Shown here piece after piece: positions 1 through 10,704 of a DNA stretch of 64,000 nucleotides. The stretch lies in the NCBI GenBank assembly GCA_905221605.1, contig CAJNDS010000064.1:74182-138181 (forward strand). Direction: 5' to 3'. The notes below the pieces were generated by a model. It made no database searches. It was not told the DNA's origin and was given only the letters and a program-made list of their open reading frames with translations. Every line of letters begins with the position of its first letter. The stretch's first letter is position 1. The translations under genes and the position numbers were made by a program. Origin of the DNA: Symbiodinium natans. Its lineage: Eukaryota; Sar; Dinophyceae; Suessiales; Symbiodiniaceae.

Positions 1-61
1 CGTCCCCACCTACCCCCACCGCACCGCTTTCCCTTGCCTTACCTTTTTTGAAGTAGATTCA

Positions 62-260
62 GATTCAGGGCTCCAATGCATGCCCAAACTCCCGCTGCTC
101 GCACCGCCCTGACCGTCACGCCTACTCGCCCTCTTACCCCTCCCAACCCTCCCTCAATCTCCACCTACTCCACCCTTACCGCTACCCCCACCCTACCCTG
201 CTTTACTTTCTTGAAGACTAAGGGTTCCAATGCATGCCCAAACCCCTGCCGCCCTGACCG
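62..260. repeat. degenerate direct repeat, unit about 154 bp
   Basis: The 17-mer CCAATGCATGCCCAAAC occurs at 73-89 and again at 227-243, each followed by a similar stretch ending GCCCTGACCG. The surrounding sequence is C/T-rich and low in complexity (CCCTACC, CCCCACC). No convincing gene was seen in the first 650 bases. Confidence 0.6.
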
Positions 261-679
261 TTACCAGTCCCCCCTTACCCCCCCATCACTCCCCTACCCT
301 CCTCCCCCCCTACTGCTCCGCTACCCCTTTACCATCCCTGCCCCCGAGCCGAGTATCATGACAGCAGCATGGCACATCGAAGAGAACGACGCCACGCGGT
401 TTCGCAGAGACGTTACTGTTCCAGCACGAGCAGAGTACGCTGGGGAGAAGGCAGCTTTGCCACATGTTGCAGCCACCAGTTCCGCAGCTGTTGAGAATGG
501 CCTGGGATAAACACCGGCGCTTGGCACTCGGAGACTTGCTGCTGACTTGGGAGCTGGCACTCGGGTGGCCAGCACGGCAGCCTGGCTGCTCATGCTCTGC
601 ATGCTCAGAGCGTGCAATGACCAGTCCAGTGAAGCTGACAGCCCTTCCCCCTGCTTCCCTGCTTCTCAAGTGCGTGAGT

Positions 680-1190
680 CAGTAGTCCGGGAGAGCTATG
701 GAAAAAGCTATTAACATGCCTTTGCCATCGCGACTTGGTGTGAAGTGTTGCCAGCACCGAAGGGCCCGTAAGATTCGGAAGCCGCTGTAGAGACCTTTGT
801 GACAACAGACATTCACATTATTCACTTCACGCTCTTTCTTCTTTTCATCACTTCTCGTCACAGATTTACCAACTGATCTCTTGACACCGGCAAAATTCAC
901 GACTCTGACTCGTATGGTCTCTAGGCTGCGAGCAGCTTGAGCCGCGATACGCGTAGCTTCCACCACCTGGGGATGTGATGATGTGAACGCGGAGACCGTG
1001 GAAGCTGAGTGGTAAGTGGACTCACAGCGCTCTCAGGGCTCGGTGCTGCTTTAGGGCAGAATCGTGAACTTGTGCTCGGCGCCTCCACTCCAGATGACTG
1101 CGCTGCCATGCTGGCAAAGTGACCCACCTCAAGCAGGACATTCGTCCCATGTTCATGTGTCGAGGCCATGTGATCTTCATCTTGCAGCAC
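680..1190 (-). CDS. unknown protein, two candidate exons
   Basis: Not recognised. Two minus-strand open stretches (about 1190-1026 and 966-680) join in phase 0 across a 59-base intron that starts GTGAGT and ends CCCAG. The junction reads SPESA|VVEATRIAAQA. The upstream exon contains LLEVGHFASMAAQ and the downstream one AARSLETIRVRVVNFAG. The helix-like, Ala-rich composition and the well-formed short intron favour real coding. No start codon, end or family could be assigned; chance reading frames remain possible. Confidence 0.35.
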
Positions 1191-2197
1191 GTGACGTACA
1201 AAGCGACGACCTCACTGATTAGCTCACACTTGGTCCTGGCCTGCTCTGGAGACCTGCAGTACAGGGATGTCTGGGCCGAAAAGCTTACACGATGGGAAAG
1301 GGCCACGATGGCCTCGCTTGATGGTTCCTTGAAATCACGGAGCCGACGGAGCCGCAATAAGTTCCCGGCTCTCGTCTAGCAATGCTGACCTGGCAAACAA
1401 CACCGCTTGGCACATTGTGCTCTTCAGCTACTGATTGTCTCTTGTGTTTCAAAGGCAAATGTTGACGGAGTGCCGATGCACAAGAGGTTGTGGCTAGGCA
1501 CCTTGACAGCGCACATTGCAGCAGCATGAGCTGCTTGCCGGGCCTTGCAGATCTACACATCGATGCATGTTTTTTTTGAGCTGCATGGGCTATGGCTACA
1601 CGCATGAAATGCACGAACCGTTTTTGGAAGCACAAGAGGCTAATCTCCCTCCAAATTCACAGCAGATAACAGTGACACCGAGGGCATCCTTTGCCGGGGG
1701 GGGGGGGTGGGGTGGTGAGGGAAATTTTCGGTTGAAGTGCTGATTCACGTTGCAGCTATTGCAGCTGCGCTTTGCAACGGTCGCCGGTGATGGCACCGGC
1801 ATTTGCCACTCACGGCGCTCTCTGCCAACCACCTGCCAAAACATGCACAACTATTCCGGCAAGCCAACATGCGAACCAATTACCCAAGTCGCTACTGCAA
1901 TAGGACATCTGCGCTCAAGTCGCCGGCAGTGAAGTGATCTTTTCGTCCGAGGTTCCAAGGGCAGAGGCATGCTTCTGACATGCTAAAGTGTGCATAGTTG
2001 CACATCATTGTGCATGGCTGCACTGTGCAGGCCCGAACCTAACCTACGAAGGGAAGGAGCACAAAAGCCGTCACAAGCCCAACGTTTCCAGCTCCGCGAC
2101 TCTGCGAGCTGCATCGAGCTGCGTACGCCCAGGCTGCCCAGCTGTTCCAGGCCCAGCCGGCCGTGGAAAGCATCTCACAAAATCTCACAAATGTATC

Positions 2198-3348
2198 TCA
2201 CAATTTCGACTGCCCCTCTTTGCTTCTCGACTGGATGAACTTCTTCATCCTGTCAAAGAGCTCCTTCCCCATTGCTTTGTAATACTTGAAGGCTACGCTT
2301 TGCTCATTTGTACAAGCGTCTTTGAAGCTCATTCCATAGCCATCGTCGATGGTTCTTTTCAGCATTTGCAACATGTTTGGATTCATCTTGGTCATTTCCT
2401 TTGCCATACCCAAGCAGTGTGGCATCAGCTTGTCCGCAGGAACGACGCAGTTCACCAGTCCCCATGCTGCAGCCTCCTTGGCTCCAAGAAATCGGGCAGT
2501 GAAGTGCAGCTCCTTGGCTCTGCTCGGCCCCATGATGCGCGTCAGCCTGAGGGGGAGCGACAAAGCCAAGTGAAGCGGAGCTAGGACAGTGTGCACCAGA
2601 GGAGTCGCATGTGGTCGGAGATGGTATAGGGGTAAGTAACCCCTAAAAAGACGAAGTAACTGTCACTTCTTCTTCTCACGCTTTGGAGGACTAACCCTTC
2701 TTCTTCTTCTTCTGCAGGGCTTGGGGGAGACCCCCCGCGCACCCTCTCTCTCTCTCTCTCTCGCTCGCGCTCGCTACCGAGTCCGAGAGGCTTCTGGCTC
2801 AAGCCCCAGGCCGGTGCGATGCCGAACTTGGCATGCGTGTCTGCGAAGGAGGCGTTCTCGCTTGCAATCAGGATGTCGCAAGCGAGTGCCAGCTCGAAGC
2901 CTCCCGTTATCGCAAAACCGTTCACGGCGCAGATCACCGGCCAAGGGAACGTCTCGATCTGCACTCGTGGATCCTGCTCCGCAGGGGTCGGAAAGTAACC
3001 GGTGAAGATCCCATCCGCCTTCATCAGGTCAATACCTCGCAGACAGATGGCGGGGCAGCTAGGCTGCAGTGGCCCCGGCACGAACAGCCAGGCATGCCTT
3101 AAGGTTTCTGCACACTCAACTCGCGGATTCTATTTTGGACATCAGACCAATGCCTGCAGAGAAAGCTTTCTGTCCGGAGCCCGTAAGAATGACCGCGCGG
3201 ACCTTCGTATCGCTTCGGAGACTATGGAAGACGGATGCAATATCGTTCAGCATGTCCATGGTCAACGCATTTTGAGCTTCAGGACGGTTCAATGTGACGA
3301 TGTGGATGGCTCCATCGGCCTCCCAAGAACAATTTCGAGGCCAAAGCT
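2198..3348 (-). CDS. enoyl-CoA hydratase/isomerase family protein, peroxisomal
   Basis: A crotonase-superfamily enzyme expected to hydrate trans-2-enoyl-CoA in peroxisomal beta-oxidation. Three exons on the minus strand fit in frame: about 3348-3154, 3035-2792 and 2546-2198. Exon 1 carries [12 protein letters not shown] and AFSAG (CoA-binding/oxyanion region). Exon 2 carries [20 protein letters not shown] and [18 protein letters not shown], with the first catalytic-type Glu in GGFELA; the position of the second Glu of classical hydratases seems to be His, as in the THA-type subfamily. Exon 3 begins [17 protein letters not shown]. The protein ends in Ser-Lys-Leu-stop, a textbook PTS1 signal. 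Both introns are GC-AG (245 and 118 bases). The 5' end is missing: the acceptor may be at 3348 or 3319, and an N-terminal exon lies further up. Family call is firm; substrate is inferred. Confidence 0.93.
2547..2791 (-). other. GC-AG intron carrying TTC and CT microsatellites
   Basis: Intron of the enoyl-CoA hydratase gene. The coding frame requires exon 2 to end at 2792 (CAGAA) and exon 3 to start at 2546 (GCTGACG), giving a donor GCCTCT and acceptor CCCTCAG. On the plus strand it holds a run of TTC triplets near 2697-2715 and CT dinucleotides near 2745-2765. Confidence 0.85.
3036..3153 (-). other. GC-AG intron with repeat of the next exon's start
   Basis: Second placed intron of the enoyl-CoA hydratase gene. 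Joining GCAG with GTATTGAC restores the family sequence [13 protein letters not shown]. The donor is GCATTG and the acceptor CTGCGAG. The first 14 bases of the intron resemble the first 14 bases of the next exon (11 of 14 identical). Confidence 0.85.
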
Positions 3349-3649
3349 CTGCAGACTTGTGAGAGCTGTCCCCCTCTCACTGCGCAAACGTCACTGAAAA
3401 GTGGCTAGTCAGCACCCGCTCTACTCATGTATGGCTTGGCGGGCTTGCGATTCAAAGGCTGCGCTTCAAAGCCCTCATTTGCAAGCCTCGCCTCTGTTGC
3501 ATGCGAAATAAAGCCAGAGGTGGACATGGCTTTGCGGCCCCGGTGCTTTTGATCCAGACTTCAAGGCCACAGGCGCTGGGAGGCGGAGACGCTGGAACAG
3601 CTTCACAGGACGGAATGCCAACGAAACACTTAGCTTCTTTAGATGCAGC

Positions 3650-3910
3650 TAGAAGAGCTCGACCGCAAAGCAGTCAACACGGTTGCATAGGAAGAAACCG
3701 AAACCACTGCGCGAGATGTGCCTGTCGCACAAGCTGCTCACCGTGCGAGTGGTGATCGAACTCGATCTCATCTGCATCGAAGACGGTTTCCTGTCGAGCG
3801 CAGGGTGCGTAGCGAGCTTTGCAACACAACCTTGAATAACTGCCAGCTTGCCGACGAGGTGCCCAGTCAACAGCCCATGCAGCTTGCAAGCAAATTGCAA
3901 GCAGCATCTA
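3650..3910 (-). CDS. candidate exon, unknown
   Basis: A minus-strand open stretch encodes ARQETVFDADEIEFDHHSHG directly before a consensus donor GTGAGC. It may be the last visible exon of an unknown gene or an upstream exon of the hydratase gene. No domain was recognised. The evidence is only an acidic, coding-like composition plus the splice donor. Confidence 0.25.
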
Positions 3911-3968
3911 CCGAGATCTAAGCCGTCTGCCTACTTGAGCCGAGCACGCGAACTAATTCCCATAGCCC

Positions 3969-4852
3969 TCAGCCTGAGCGCAAGGCTGCCTCCTGCTGAG
4001 GAACCCCGAGAGTTCGAAGAGCTTGGATTATCTCTTTGACCAGGTCCATGGGGGCGGTGCCTGAGACTGATGAAAGATGAGTCTGCAATGAGTCCAATCG
4101 CCCGAAGCAGTGGGTCAAGGCACTGCCACCGCCCTCCAGCGCCAGCTTGGCAAAAGTGTCTACCTGTGTCACGAGCCAGTGCCGCTCTCGTTGTAAGTTG
4201 TAAGCAAATATGCAGGCCAAGCTGCAATTGCCGTGCTTGCGTAGCTTCTCATCTGTCCTTCTTTGAGACCAGAGCCTGCCAGGCAGTGAAGCTGACAAAA
4301 GTCAACATGCCCTTCAGACGCCACGCTTGCTGACCCCCCAGCCTGCGAGAGGCGCAACGCTCGCTCTCGCAACCTGTCAAGCAGCGCGATAGCTTGTGGC
4401 TGTAGTAGCATCCAGGTCTGTCTCCGATGTCAAGAGCAGAAGTCTAAGGAGCCTAGAACGCGAAGGGAGAAGCAACATAAGCAAAGGAGCTGCTCTATTT
4501 GTGCCGCCTCTTCTGGTGTTTGCAGCCACTTGGCTGCATTGACTGCAGCTCGAACGGCGGCCTCCTGCCTGGCATGCAGGTTGGGGTTGGGCAAAGATGT
4601 GCCGCGCCATGCTTGTCCTGGCATTTTCGGGTAGTAAGCTGGCACCCCATGCGCATACGTATGCCACGAATGCCGCGAATGCAACAAGCCATCGGCGACG
4701 CAAAAATAGATGTCGCCAATGGGGCACCGGCAGCACGGGCAGCTGTGGTGACCTTGCTCAAGAACAGAAGGCGGGAACCAAGAACACACAGCTGACTCAG
4801 CTGACAGCCATTGAACCTCCAAAAGCCTTATCCTGCTGAGCACTCGAACCAT
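3969..4852 (-). CDS. unknown multi-exon gene
   Basis: Not recognised. Three coding-like minus-strand stretches follow one another. The first, about 4640-4500, has NLHARQEAAVRAAVNAAKWL and QTPEEAAQIEQ. The second, near 4411-4310, has LLDRLRERALRLSQAGGSAS. The third, about 4195-3970, has TQVDTFAKLALEGGGSALTH and APMDLVKEIIQALRTLGVPQ. All three are helical and rich in Ala, Leu and Gln. Exon limits were not fixed. No motif suggests a function. Confidence 0.4.
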
Positions 4853-5387
4853 TTTCTTCTGTTCCGGGCTCTTGTAGCATCCTGCGAATTAGTCTTCGCT
4901 CTCTCCATCATCCTCGTCAATTGCTTCGTCTGCCGCCAGACATACCTGGTAGTCCGAACGCTTGAGCAGTGGAACCGCCGGCGGAACACAACTCCGTGGA
5001 CTTCGTGGCTAGTATCAGCAGGGAACTCGCAAGAACGGGTACTTGCGAACCTCAGTTTCGCATGCCACCGGTCGAAAACGGTCTTGGCTGTCGTTCTACT
5101 GGCACGCAGAGCTCTTGCTGATCAGCAGCCTTGTCTGCCGGCGGCGGCGGGGAGGTTGAGTATGGGTAGCACTCAAACTCGTAATGGCACCGGCGGCAAG
5201 CCCAGCAAGGACCCAGGAAGCCGCACACCTGCAGTCGATTCATTTCCTGAAGTCGCCCGTCACTGCCGAGTGTCTGCTTTGTTGCTCGCGCAGCCTCCGT
5301 GAGAACCAGGAATCCTCGACAGGTATTATCGCTGCAGCAAAGAAAGCTCCCTATACAGGGGAGTGCTGCTGAACATGGCTTAGTGGC

Positions 5388-6033
5388 TTAGTCATATAGT
5401 CGACGCAATTCTGCCAACCCGTGATGTCCCGAAGCGCTACTTTCCCGACTGCTTTTTTGAGGCACAGAAGTGGTCCGAGGCTGGTGCTCAGAAACGGAAC
5501 CTGACACAAGTGCAAGCGCGTGTCCTCGTCGATAATGTGCTGTGAGGGGTTCGCTTGGAAAGCCATACACGATTGGTATGATGGCTTTCGTTGCACCACC
5601 TGCAGCTTGCGCATGGCAGCTGAAACTGCCAAAATCACTCTCCGTTTTGATTTTTTGATTATTCCGGCAAACTGCTGATCCCACGTGTCTCGCATGCATC
5701 AGTCAAAGCTTCCGGCAGCGTGGACAAATTCTGTCCAGCTCCTCGTCGGGGAGGCCAGAGAAGGATGCACTCACCGCACTCACACCACAAGCCCCACAAA
5801 CATCCCACACAGAAGGCTAGTCACATTAGAGTCATATTGTGCGTCAGCCACGGCTTGAATTCTTGGACCTGTCCCGTCTCCTGGCGCCATCGCTGCGTGA
5901 ACCTTTCGAAGGCCTTGCGCTGGACAGCGTGCGGCTTGAGCTCGGCACCTTGTGAAACGCAAGACCCGTTTCCGAGTCTGCTCATGCCCGGCATGTCGAG
6001 ATATGCGTGGAGATAGCACCGGCAGAAAACCAT
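5388..6033 (-). CDS. unknown gene, at least two exons
   Basis: Not recognised. One minus-strand exon (about 6000-5821) encodes GAELKPHAVQRKAFERFTQR and WRQETGQVQEFKPWLTHN. A second, near 5610-5520, follows an acceptor-like CTGCAG and encodes AIIPIVYGFPSEPLTAHYRR, ending close to a GT donor. The IVYG-P stretch resembles a short motif found in small uncharacterised cysteine-rich proteins, but the match is too short to name a family. The exons may belong to one or two genes. Confidence 0.35.
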
Positions 6034-6349
6034 GAGTTAAGACTACTCCCAGCTCATGCATCTGCAACGCGAGACCTGCCTGATGATGTGTAGCCACGTT
6101 TTGGGCTCACGTCCGAGCTCATGATGTCGGTTTGGCGTACCTCACTTTGGTAGCTTTGTGTGCTCGAAGTCCAAGTCGGCGACACGTTGTGAGAGCAACA
6201 AGTGAGATCCGCGCCTCACCGAAGACGCTCCTCCAGTTTGGAAGAGTGTATTTCTGCGCGCCCCATGCAGCGTTAATGTATGTTTTCAGGCTTTGCATCA
6301 GTTTCCCCTGTAATGCGGCTCAATCAGCTCCTAGCACACGGTAGGGACC

Positions 6350-7040
6350 CGTGACACTTGCATCCAAGCAGCTCGAATGCCCTCGTCCACAGCACGTCAT
6401 CGTGCACCACCCGAAGATGAAGTTCGGAGGAAACGGCCAGCAGTGCCCCGCAGTCTGCTACTTCCAGGAAGCCTGCAGCCTCAGCTGTGATCTGCGTGGT
6501 TCCATCATTTTGAATCAAGTTAGAATCATGTTCCATCTGCTGCCAGTGTTGGCTGCAGGCAACTTGCAAGAGAAGCTCAAGCGCAGCGCAGCAGCGGGAA
6601 AGAAGGGAGAATCCAGCTCCTGCCAACCAGTCCCATGTTTGGACGGTCCGCGAGGTAGAGTGTGGGATGCTGTAGCAGAAGTGGCACGTGACATCTGCCT
6701 GGCTTTTTTCGACAGTCTTGTCGTACGCTCTTTTCCATGTGTGATTTATCTGCTTGCCATGGATGGCAAGAGCAACATGGACTGTGACTGTGCCAAGACA
6801 CAAAGGTCGCGGGTCGAAGTCAAACGGGAGCTCCAACGAACATGCTGAGCGAAAGTAGCCTCTGCCCAGTCACTCAAGTGGTCGTCGCTCAAGTGGTAAT
6901 GCTCCGGTTCATCTGAAACGTGAACCCGACCCTTTTTTTTGCGAGTCTGCAAAAGCCGTGTGGCCGTTGGCAGCTTTTCTCGGATCATTGGAGAAACGCT
7001 GCAGTTGGTTCTCCAGCTGCGCTTCCGAAGCATGAGGCCC
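6350..7040 (-). CDS. F-box-like protein, partial
   Basis: Two coding-like minus-strand stretches. The upstream one (about 7040-6850) encodes EKLPTATRLLQTRKKKGRVH and SDEPEHYHLSDDHLSDWAEA. The downstream one (about 6510-6360) encodes GFLEVADCGALLAVSSELHL and DDVLWTRAFELLG. The spacing of hydrophobic residues in the latter follows the F-box pattern (Leu-rich helix, LAVSS.. turn, then D..LW..). F-box proteins supply substrates to SCF ubiquitin ligases, but this match is weak and the usual N-terminal LP motif is absent. Exon ends were not fixed. Confidence 0.35.
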
Positions 7041-7461
7041 AACGAGACCTGCGGAAAAGAGCCAAAAGAGCACAAACAAAAAGAGAGAGCAAACTCAAAG
7101 AGATTGAAGAGCAGCAAGCGAATCCGGGCAGCCCTCAGTCGTGCTCGCGTGTTAGTGATCTGTCAGTCAATAGTCGTCGGCTACTTGTACGCTTGAGAGA
7201 TGAAAGGACTCTTCTGGATTCACCTCGCCTCGGAGAGTTGCAAGGGGCTCCTTCCATTCAGGCTTTTCCATGTTCGTGGCGACTTTTCTTCTGCCGGTCT
7301 TTAGCTCTGGCTATGCTTTTGGGTGCTTTGCTTTGACAAGTGCACTCTGGATCACTTCTGGTCCTTGTATGCCGGCAGTACCACAAAAGGTGATCCTCAC
7401 TCAGGCTATATTCGGGACCCGTGCCTTGCGACAAAACCTGAAGTGTGGTTGCAGTTGCTGT

Positions 7462-8190
7462 CTAGGGGGACTGCTTGGACGGGAGCTTGTGAGACATGGT
7501 GGACTGGAGCTTATGATGTAGCGTGGCAGTGAGCTCCTCACCAGCTTCAAATGGCTGAGGTCTACCATGACACATGCTGAGGCGCTGAGGCGCTGAGGCC
7601 CCTTCAAGACCTTCAAGAGCAGCAGCAAGATGTTGAGGCCAAGGATGCTTGATGGCTTTTGTAGAGTCACGCAGATGACGAACAAAACAACGGCAACTGT
7701 CTTCGAAGCACCCAAGTCGCACCCTTTTTTCGTCACAGTGATGGGGCCTCGAAGTAGCTTTCGATGTGGCAGAGCGCCTGCAGGTCTGGTTACGGATGGA
7801 ATGTTCTAAGGCGCATGCAAGAATCAAGAAACATCCGAGGACCATCAGCACCTGCCGCAAGTTGCAGTGGGAACCTGCGCTGCTTGTGACCTCACCCGAG
7901 AAATTGCACAACAAAAAGGCTCGTTTGAACAAGCTGCTGAGCATGCCATCGTTCATCGGATGTCCATCGGCCTGCGCCCGTCCAGCTTGTGGCAGTCCCA
8001 GGCTGCTGATTGTAGGCTCGACGGCCTGAGACAAGTTGGGCTCAAGTCGACCATAGTCAATTGGCAGGGAGGCCAGCGCTTGACGGTGCTTGACGGCACA
8101 CGGTGGAAGCCGCGCATATGCTATTGAGGGCCATTGAGGGCATTCCCTTCCTGAACTCTTCCACGGGAATGATGTAGCTTTCCAGGCCAA
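7462..8190 (-). CDS. unknown open reading frame of 242 codons
   Basis: A long minus-strand open frame, not recognised. Coding-like parts include IDYGRLEPNLSQAVEPTISS, HPMNDGMLSSLFKRAFLLCN and HPWPQHLAAALEGLEGASA. It probably contains unspliced intron sequence, because composition changes along its length. No domain, signal peptide or clear membrane segment was assigned. A chance open frame in GC-rich DNA is possible. Confidence 0.3.
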   Translation of the reverse strand: MAWKATSFPWKSSGRECPQWPSIAYARLPPCAVKHRQALASLPIDYGRLEPNLSQAVEPTISSLGLPQAGRAQADGHPMNDGMLSSLFKRAFLLCNFSGEVTSSAGSHCNLRQVLMVLGCFLILACALEHSIRNQTCRRSATSKATSRPHHCDEKRVRLGCFEDSCRCFVRHLRDSTKAIKHPWPQHLAAALEGLEGASAPQRLSMCHGRPQPFEAGEELTATLHHKLQSTMSHKLPSKQSP

Positions 8191-8262
8191 ACCAGAAGCT
8201 CACCTTTTTAAGGAAGCGGCCAAAGAAGCAGCTAGACGGTCAGCCAGCGCCTGCACAAGAGC

Positions 8263-9300
8263 TTAATTGGCAACTCGGGCTGACTGGCTGACCGACTTAA
8301 AACCTGCGAGAACCTGAGAGATGACGCAGAGCACGAGGATGGGGACATGCAACAGGCTATACGCATCCATATGGCGCACGCATGCGCGCGCCTCGCACGC
8401 ATAGAGGTAGGCCTGCACTGGAACAGTCACTGTTGGACACAAGTGTTTTCGAGTCGTTCTTGTTAAGGCAGGAAGCATTTCGTCAAAATGCTTTGGCCTG
8501 TGGCCAATGGTCCTGCCACATAGTCCAGGCCGGACGGACGCGATTCGTGGAAGCTGTTGTGGCTGTGGAGACTGTGATGAGAAAGTCCTCCATCCTCCAG
8601 CAATGCAGTATAGCATGCTTGCCCAGAACAGTCGCAGGGGATTGAAAACAAAACCCCTCGGCGCTGTTCCAGTTACCGCGAGGCTATCTGCGTGGCTTCC
8701 AAAAACTCGATAAAGGTCCGCGAGACGTAGTTTACACGGGTGTTCGTTCGATTTCCACCACCACCATCACCAACAGCTGCAGTAGCAAGAGCCTGAAAAC
8801 AACAACAAGAAAGGAACAAACCATCAAGCTAACGAACGAACAAACGAACGAAAAACTTATAAAACCAATAACAACCTGACAACGACCCAGCATGGCGTCC
8901 CATACTTTCATCCTCCTCGTGACCTTCAGCACTGTTGGTTCTGAAAAGGATATGGATGAGTGCTCCGGTACGCCTAGCGAAGGTTCACTCAGGCTTGGCG
9001 AAGGTTTGCGGGAGCTAGCCGCGCGGATTCAGGTCCCCTTCATCTGTACACATTCGGAAAAACAGGAAAAAACAAAAAACACACACAAGCTCCGCTCCGG
9101 ATGCCCCAAGGATGGTTCAAGGATGCCAAGGGTCGAGCTTCTCCAGAGAATGGGCTTGAACTCGCGGCTTCGTGAACCAAGAGCACGTCTTTTTAAATGC
9201 AGCTGCCAGCCTGCGGAGGAGTGTTCCGTGGCCGGAAGTGAACCAATGAGATCAAGGAGTTAAAGGTGTGTTTTTTGGTATTGTTTCGATATTGATTCTT
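8263..9300. other. stretch with little assignable content
   Basis: About 1 kb with no convincing gene. The minus strand near 8905-8940 encodes EPTVLKVTRRMKVWDAMLG next to a GT donor, and near 9130-9215 encodes AGWQLHLKRRALG after an acceptor-like CCGCAG; both could be distal exons of the lipase gene upstream. The 8800-8870 segment holds short A-rich repeats of AACGAAC type. Confidence 0.3.
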
Positions 9301-9381
9301 TTCGTTGGGGCTTAGTCAGGCACCCACTTTAGCTGCCTCTTGGAACTGCTGGATTTTGGCACCGCCTACAAGTGTTTGGGG

Positions 9382-9620
9382 TCACATGACGCTGTAACTG
9401 CTGTAACTCATTGCAGCTCCATCGTTCCCAGCTCTTGCAGTCATCTCCTGGATTGTGCATAGGAATTGCTGGCAGCTCCGCGACGTCGCAGGCAGCATCC
9501 TCGTACACCGTGGTCGAAGTCGAAGTGCTGACGTTGCGCTGTGGACTTGGAGCCTCGCTGCAAGACCTATATGTCTCGGTGTTGAACTCGAAATGCCCAC
9601 AATGCTACAAGTAATATATG
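9382..9620 (-). CDS. candidate downstream exon of the lipase gene
   Basis: A minus-strand open frame encodes SEAPSPQRNVSTSTSTTVYE and DAACDVAELPAIPMHNPGDD. It lies about 120 bases beyond the main lipase exon on the same strand. It probably encodes a low-conservation segment between the catalytic Asp and the C-terminal part. A second open frame over the same bases cannot be excluded. Confidence 0.35.
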
Positions 9621-9736
9621 CAACACATACCAAGAGTTCGTGGGCTTTTCGCAATCTCAGCATGCTAGCTAGCTTTTTCAGATACACATACTGGGGCTGC
9701 TTTGGTGTCCTTACCAAAAGTCTAGGAAGCCCCGGC

Positions 9737-10454
9737 CTGGAGGTGCCGCTGTTGCAAGAGTGCATCCTGCAGGAGCGCTGGCTCTGCCGGGAGGTGGAAC
9801 TTCGCCAAGACTGCCTGCAGCTCCACCAGTCGCTCTTCAGGCGTCTGGGCGGCCTGCGCCACGTGAAGGCGAAGATCTTCCACCGACTTCTGTGAAAGGG
9901 TGGGGACCATGTCCCTTGCGTGGATAATTCCAGTGACAAAATGTTGCATTTTGCAGGCCAGCGCTTGGTCAACGACTTGTGGAACACCAAAGACGAAGGC
10001 ATGCACCGGCCAGCCAGCCTCTTCACGAAGCATCCAAGCCAGCAAAGCGGCGACGGCTCCACCCAAGCTATGGCCCGTGATCAGGATCTTTTTAGGTCCA
10101 GTGGACGCCATTTGGATGATGTGCCTCTGCAACAACGGGAGAACCTTGCTGTAAACCCATCGGGCGCTCGCCAGCACACCCTCATGTATAACATGCTCCT
10201 TGTAAAGCACCTGCGTGGCTAGCACGTCTGAAAGAACGTCCGACATGCTGAAAGTACCACGAATGGCGACAATGATTGCAGAGCTCGCGCGATCATGACA
10301 GATCCACCATACAGGCTTGAAAGGGTGAGCAACGGTCTCGGCTTCCAGTATGTCGTCATCATGGATGCCACTCATGCGGACAAAAGCTCGACGTTCAGAG
10401 ATGCAGCACGCCAGCGTCAAGCAAGCTGTGGCCGGAAAGACAAGCCCATAAAGC
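9737..10454 (-). CDS. class 3 lipase (diacylglycerol-lipase-like), main exon
   Basis: A serine hydrolase of the lipase class 3 family, expected to cleave acyl esters of diacylglycerol or related lipids. The exon starts after a CTCCAG acceptor at 10454. Landmarks in order: HPFKPVWWICHDR, then SAIIVAIRGTFSMSDVLSDV (oxyanion-side strand, close to the RGT.S..D pattern of sn-1 DAG lipases), then HEGVLASARWVY, then the nucleophile elbow GHSLGG at 10075-10058 with the catalytic Ser. Next come VFGVPQVVD and HARDMVPTLS, where Asp is the likely second triad member. The catalytic His should lie in a later exon. The exon most simply ends at a GC donor after CTCCAG at 9737. Upstream and downstream exons are only tentatively located, so start and end of the protein are unknown. 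Confidence 0.88.
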
Positions 10455-10627
10455 CTGGAGGGGGGGTAGGTGTTCCACAACTTAACAAAGGTGAAGGAGC
10501 GCACTTGCAGCTTGTGTAGCTTGTGCCTGTTTGAGTATGCAGCCAATGCAAAACGAGCCTTGGATGCAAAACAAATGCCTCAAACCACTCAACAAAGACC
10601 TATGCCAATATCGGAGAGGGAGAGGCA

Positions 10628-10692
10628 GGGGGGGAGGAGGAGGAGGAGGAGGAGGAGGAGGAGGAGGAGGAGGAGGAGGAGGAGGAGGAGGT
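10628..10692. repeat. GGA trinucleotide microsatellite
   Basis: About 20 units of GGA in a row on the plus strand. It opens long poly-Gly or poly-Pro reading frames on both strands that are not genes. It lies in a probable intron upstream of the main lipase exon. Confidence 0.95.
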
Positions 10693-10704
10693 GGTGGCAG
10701 GCAC

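Noticed and set aside
2794-2805. TTCTGGCTCAAG on the plus strand, resembling the spliced leader
   Set aside because: It lies inside a conserved minus-strand coding exon of the hydratase (encoding GLSQ), in the wrong orientation for any gene here, so it is a coincidence.
9130-9250. GAGTTCAAGCCC (B-box-like) on the minus strand
   Set aside because: No matching A box at a proper distance and no cloverleaf; the segment is better explained as a possible lipase exon.
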